Part shown: one piece after another, positions 61,220 to 64,000 of the stretch
How positions within the stretch are numbered: position 1 is the first letter of the stretch
Layout: each line of letters begins with the position of its first letter
Assembly (NCBI GenBank): GCA_044230315.1
Contig: JBGARJ010000026.1
Location: 11,613-75,612 of the forward strand
From: M3007 sp044230315
GTDB lineage: Bacteria; Bacteroidota; Bacteroidia; Chitinophagales; Saprospiraceae
Direction: 5' to 3'
DNA length: 64,000 nucleotides
The notes under the pieces: model-generated
The model's database searches: none
What the model saw: the letters and a program-made list of their open reading frames with translations, nothing else
Told to the model about the DNA's origin: nothing
Position numbers and translations under genes: made by a program

Positions 61220-63355
61220 ATGGCAGCCTACGATACCAGTAAAATCCGGAATGTGGTCCTGGTAGGACACTCCGGATGCGGCAAGACCACCTTCGCCGAA
61301 ACCATGCTCTACGAAGCAAAAGCCATTAGCCGGCGCGGGAGCGTCGGCGAAGGCAATACCCAGAGTGACTACTCCGCCCTGGAACAACAACGCGGCCACT
61401 CGCTCTTTGCCAGCCTGATGCACTGCAGCTGGAAAGACACCAAAATCAATATCCTCGACACCCCCGGGCTCGACGATTTCGTCGGCGAGGTGGTCACGGC
61501 ACTAAAAGTCGCCGATACGGCTATTGTAATGCTCAATGCCCGCAGCGGTGTGGAAGTGGGTACCGAGCTCATCTGGGAATATGTCGATAAATTCGAAACG
61601 CCCACCCTTTTCGTCATCAACCAACTGGATCACGAAAAAGCGGATTTTGAAAAAACCCTGGAACAGGCTAAAAGTCGTTTCGGCAACCGGGTGCTGCCCA
61701 TGCAGTTCCCGGTCAACCAGGGCACGGGCTTCAATGCCATTATCGACGCCCTGCGTATGGTAATGTATGTGTTTCCTGCCGAAGGCGGTAAGCCCGAAAA
61801 GAAACCCATCCCGGCTGAACACCAGGCGCGGGCCGAAGAAATGCACAATGCCCTCGTGGAAGCCGCTGCCGAAAATGAGGAGGGGCTCATGGAAAAATAC
61901 TTCGAAAACGGCACCCTCGACGAAGAAGAACTGGCCAAAGGCCTCAGTATTGGCCTGGCACACCACCAGTTCTTTCCCGTGTTCTGCGCTTCCGCCCTCA
62001 AAGACATGGGCTCGGGCCGGATCATGGGCTTTATTCACGACATCTGCCCCAGCCCGGCCGAACGACCTGCCGCCGACCTCGAAGGCGGCGGCTCCAAGCC
62101 CTGCGACCCCAAAGCGCGCCCCTGCGTGTTTATCTTCAAAACCGTCAACGAACCCAAGGTGGGCAACGTGTCCTACTTTAAGGTGTACTCCGGCATCCTG
62201 AAAGCCGGCGACGAGCTGACCAACGCCGACAACAGCACCCTGGAGCGATTCTCCACCCTGTATGAAAGCGAGGGCAAAAACCGCGATCAGGTGAATGAAT
62301 TGCACGCCGGCGACATCGGCTGTACCGTAAAACTCAAAAATTCGCACAGCAACCAAACCCTCAACCCGAAAGGCTCGGATGTCAAGATCGAGCGGATACA
62401 CTTCCCCACGCCGCGTATCCGCATGGCGGTAGTGCCGCCCAGCAAGGCAGAGGTGGAAAAAATGGCCAACGCCCTGCACTCCATCCAGGAAGAAGACCCG
62501 ACCTTGCTTGTCGAACAAAGCATGGAATTGAAACAAACGATTGTGCAGGGGCAAGGCGAATTGCACCTGGAAATTGTGCGGATCAAGTCGGAGCAAAATT
62601 TTGGGGTGCATATTGAATTTGAAGAACCGCGCATCCCGTACCGGGAAACGATCACCAAGGAAGCCAATCGCGATTACCGCCACAAAAAGCAATCGGGCGG
62701 CGCCGGCCAATTTGCCGAAGTGCACATGCGCATCGAGCCTTATTTCGACGGTATGCCCGCACCACATGGCCTGAACGCCAAAAATATTGAAGTGGAAGAC
62801 CTGAAATGGGGCGGCAAGTTTTCATTTGTTTGGGCCATCGTCGGCGGCGTGATCGACGCCCGGTTTATCAATGCCATTAAAAAGGGCATTATGGCCAAAA
62901 TGGAAGAAGGCCCGCTTACCGGTTCCTACTGCCGCGATATTCGCGTGAGTATCTACGACGGCAAAATGCACCCGGTAGACTCCAATGATATGGCCTTCCA
63001 GATCGCTTCCACTATGGCGTTCAAAGAGGCATTCCCGATGTCGGCGCCGCAAATTCTGGAGCCGATTTACAACCTGGAAGTCATGTGCGATGCCGAATTT
63101 ATGGGCAATGTCATGGGCGATCTCCAAACGCGCCGCGCCATTATTATGGGGATGGATTCCGAAGGCCATTACCAGGTGATCCGCGCCCGGGTACCGCTGA
63201 AGGAATTGCACCGTTACTCCTCGACGTTGCGTTCCCTGACCCAGGGCAAAGCCAAATTCACCATCGCTTTCGCCGATTACGCTGCCGTTCCGGGCGATAT
63301 CCAGGCCAAACTGACGGCCGATTATGCCGCGCACGCCACGGATGAAGAACATTGA
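61220..63355 (+). CDS. EF-G-like translational GTPase with non-canonical G motifs
   Basis: 711 residues, five-domain EF-G architecture. The G1 motif is GHSGCGKTTF (about 15-24), G3 is DTPGLDDF (about 80), and G4 reads NQLDHE where canonical EF-G has NKMD. The switch region lacks the usual RGITI (here QQRGHSLFAS). Domains II-V follow normally, ending with LTQGKAKFTIAFADYAAVP. These features fit the second, EF-G-like (FusA2) paralogue of Bacteroidota rather than the housekeeping EF-G. Its exact step (recycling, stress, or other) is not known from sequence. Confidence 0.9.
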   Translation: MAAYDTSKIRNVVLVGHSGCGKTTFAETMLYEAKAISRRGSVGEGNTQSDYSALEQQRGHSLFASLMHCSWKDTKINILDTPGLDDFVGEVVTALKVADTAIVMLNARSGVEVGTELIWEYVDKFETPTLFVINQLDHEKADFEKTLEQAKSRFGNRVLPMQFPVNQGTGFNAIIDALRMVMYVFPAEGGKPEKKPIPAEHQARAEEMHNALVEAAAENEEGLMEKYFENGTLDEEELAKGLSIGLAHHQFFPVFCASALKDMGSGRIMGFIHDICPSPAERPAADLEGGGSKPCDPKARPCVFIFKTVNEPKVGNVSYFKVYSGILKAGDELTNADNSTLERFSTLYESEGKNRDQVNELHAGDIGCTVKLKNSHSNQTLNPKGSDVKIERIHFPTPRIRMAVVPPSKAEVEKMANALHSIQEEDPTLLVEQSMELKQTIVQGQGELHLEIVRIKSEQNFGVHIEFEEPRIPYRETITKEANRDYRHKKQSGGAGQFAEVHMRIEPYFDGMPAPHGLNAKNIEVEDLKWGGKFSFVWAIVGGVIDARFINAIKKGIMAKMEEGPLTGSYCRDIRVSIYDGKMHPVDSNDMAFQIASTMAFKEAFPMSAPQILEPIYNLEVMCDAEFMGNVMGDLQTRRAIIMGMDSEGHYQVIRARVPLKELHRYSSTLRSLTQGKAKFTIAFADYAAVPGDIQAKLTADYAAHATDEEH

Positions 63356-63484
63356 TCGGGTGCGATAACTATTTTGGGGGTGACCACTACTATTTGGGGC
63401 CCGGCAGTTGCTGCGTTTTGCGCGCATTGCCGGGCTCTTATATTGGGGTTTCCCTGTATTGTTTATAAACGTGCCGCCGCTCAG

Positions 63485-63568
63485 CTTCCGCTCGCTTCCC
63501 TGTGAACCGCCCTGTTTTGATCCTGCGCCCGCTGGGATGCAATCCCGCAATACGTTAAGGCGCACGTT
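63485..63568 (+). repeat. Direct repeat unit A
   Basis: About 84 bp starting CTTCCGCTCG, containing GAACCGCCCTGTTTTGATCC and GGGATGCAATCCCGCAAT. It matches unit B 222 bp downstream with scattered substitutions. Confidence 0.8.
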
Positions 63569-63706
63569 GGAAAGGAATAGATTACCCGATTAATTATCGC
63601 CTCGGAGAGGCGTAATACATGTAGCATTTCCAGGATCAAGATCGATTGGAGCGAGAAGAGCCGCTCAAAGCCCTCCTGGCTTTTCTTCGCGCTGTCTAAG
63701 TGTTGC

Positions 63707-63788
63707 CTTCCGCTCGTCCGGTGAACCGCCCTGTTTTGATCCGGCGCCCACTGGGATGCTATCCCGCAATTCAAAATGGCGCACTTTC
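63707..63788 (+). repeat. Direct repeat unit B
   Basis: About 82 bp, the second copy of unit A. The two copies flank about 138 bp of unique sequence, as expected for a small duplication or for two ends of a composite repeat. Confidence 0.8.
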
Positions 63789-63870
63789 GTGAACTGAATT
63801 TTTGTCGCCCGGCATTTTGCTCCTTTGATCTGCTTCCAGGGTTATTGCACCAAAAACTAAACATGAGTCA

Positions 63871-63908
63871 TCCCGAATTTTGGTGATCACCAAGATTCGG
63901 GATTTTTT
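63871..63908 (+). terminator. Terminator before the last ORF
   Basis: TCCCGAAT (63871-63878) pairs with ATTCGGGA (63895-63902) around an inner palindrome TTGGTGATCACCAA (63880-63893), followed by seven T. It points rightward, shielding the downstream ORF from readthrough. Confidence 0.7.
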
Positions 63909-63923
63909 TATGGGCAAAAAGAA

Positions 63924-63970
63924 ACCTCCTGTAAATTTGGGTATCTCACCACACCAAAAAGACAGGAGGT
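63924..63970 (+). promoter_or_regulatory. Hairpin sequestering a strong ribosome site
   Basis: ACCTCCTGT (63924-63932) is the exact complement of ACAGGAGGT (63962-63970), which contains the AGGAGG ribosome site of the next ORF. The 29-nt loop lies between. Such anti-Shine-Dalgarno hairpins are known from transposase genes, where they block translation of readthrough transcripts. Confidence 0.65.
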
Positions 63971-63973
63971 CAA

Positions 63974-64000
63974 ATGTTTAAAATTGTAGAGCAAAATTAC
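63974..64000 (+). CDS. First nine codons of an unidentified ORF, possibly a transposase
   Basis: ATG at 63974 follows a perfect AGGAGGT by 3 nt and encodes MFKIVEQNY before the window ends. A strong Shine-Dalgarno, a preceding terminator, and a sequestering hairpin are the arrangement of an insertion-sequence transposase, but nine residues cannot identify the family. Confidence 0.35.

Larger units (their letters stand above)
63356..63973. other. 618-bp region with duplicated DNA
   Basis: Noncoding as far as can be judged. It contains two direct copies of an 82-84-bp unit (63485-63568 and 63707-63788), an intervening GCCTCGGAGAGGC palindrome (about 63600-63612), a terminator (63871-63908), and the hairpin before the last ORF. 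The sequence is unlike flanking coding DNA and looks like accessory DNA. Confidence 0.6.

Noticed and set aside
63481..63864. 127-codon ORF on the minus strand containing a duplicated peptide
   Set aside because: The peptide repeat is simply the translated direct repeat; no family or ribosome site supports coding.

Overview
The window reads as a chromosomal stretch of a Bacteroidota bacterium, most likely a Saprospiraceae-like member. The evidence is several secreted proteins with C-terminal type IX secretion (T9SS) sorting domains, a DUF3276/PUR-type nucleic-acid-binding protein, a RicT/PSP1 protein, an aspartate decarboxylase of the usual Bacteroidota form, and -7 boxes of the Bacteroidota type (TAnnTTTG) before many genes. 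The DNA is GC-rich by eye, densely coding on both strands and mostly housekeeping. I see no rRNA, tRNA, CRISPR array or prophage.

Layout. 1-1595: 5' part of a large secreted protein with tandem Cys-rich/Ig-like modules. 1.8-9.2 kb: DEAD-box helicase, E3 lipoamide dehydrogenase, RicT-like protein, DNA polymerase III delta', a broken glutathione peroxidase, and a QueD/PTPS enzyme. 9.5-14 kb: two T9SS-secreted proteins (one with a thioredoxin-like CPPC site) and a FAD dehydrogenase. 13.7-20.3 kb: a KtrAB/TrkAH-type potassium system, a 2-oxoacid dehydrogenase E2, a HAD phosphatase, a DUF1963 protein, YbeY and an RsbW-like kinase. 21-32 kb: AsnRS, PanD, Tag, pullulanase lipoprotein, citrate synthase, PUR-type protein, amidohydrolase and AlkB. 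32-47 kb: ferredoxin reductase (divergent from AlkB), ComEC with a four-HhH protein, RhlE, a delta-60 repeat protein, PyrD, a Crp-like regulator, DnaX and a DUF5916 protein. 47-63 kb: glycosyltransferase, NatAB-type ABC exporter, aldehyde dehydrogenase, M14 peptidase, a membrane glycosyltransferase-like protein, SNF2 helicase, flippase and an EF-G-like GTPase. The right edge carries duplicated DNA and the first nine codons of an ORF with a sequestered ribosome site.

The most unusual content is a dispersed palindromic element. Three full copies (161-166 bp; 6621-6781, 8362-8527, 19575-19735) share about 20-bp terminal inverted repeats, subterminal inverted repeats and no ORF, like a MITE. Four shorter hairpins (41-57 bp) look like end-only derivatives. 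The second full copy splits a glutathione peroxidase gene, direct evidence of past insertion; that gene also carries a TGG-to-TGA change at the conserved catalytic Trp and a frameshift near its start. The panD leader contains one of the short hairpins, and ybeY begins only 22 bp from a full copy.

Functional links: AlkB and the PaaE-like reductase are a plausible oxygenase/electron-donor pair; ComEC and the HhH protein are likely DNA-uptake partners; E2 and E3 subunits with citrate synthase supply central carbon metabolism; DnaX and HolB are both clamp-loader subunits.
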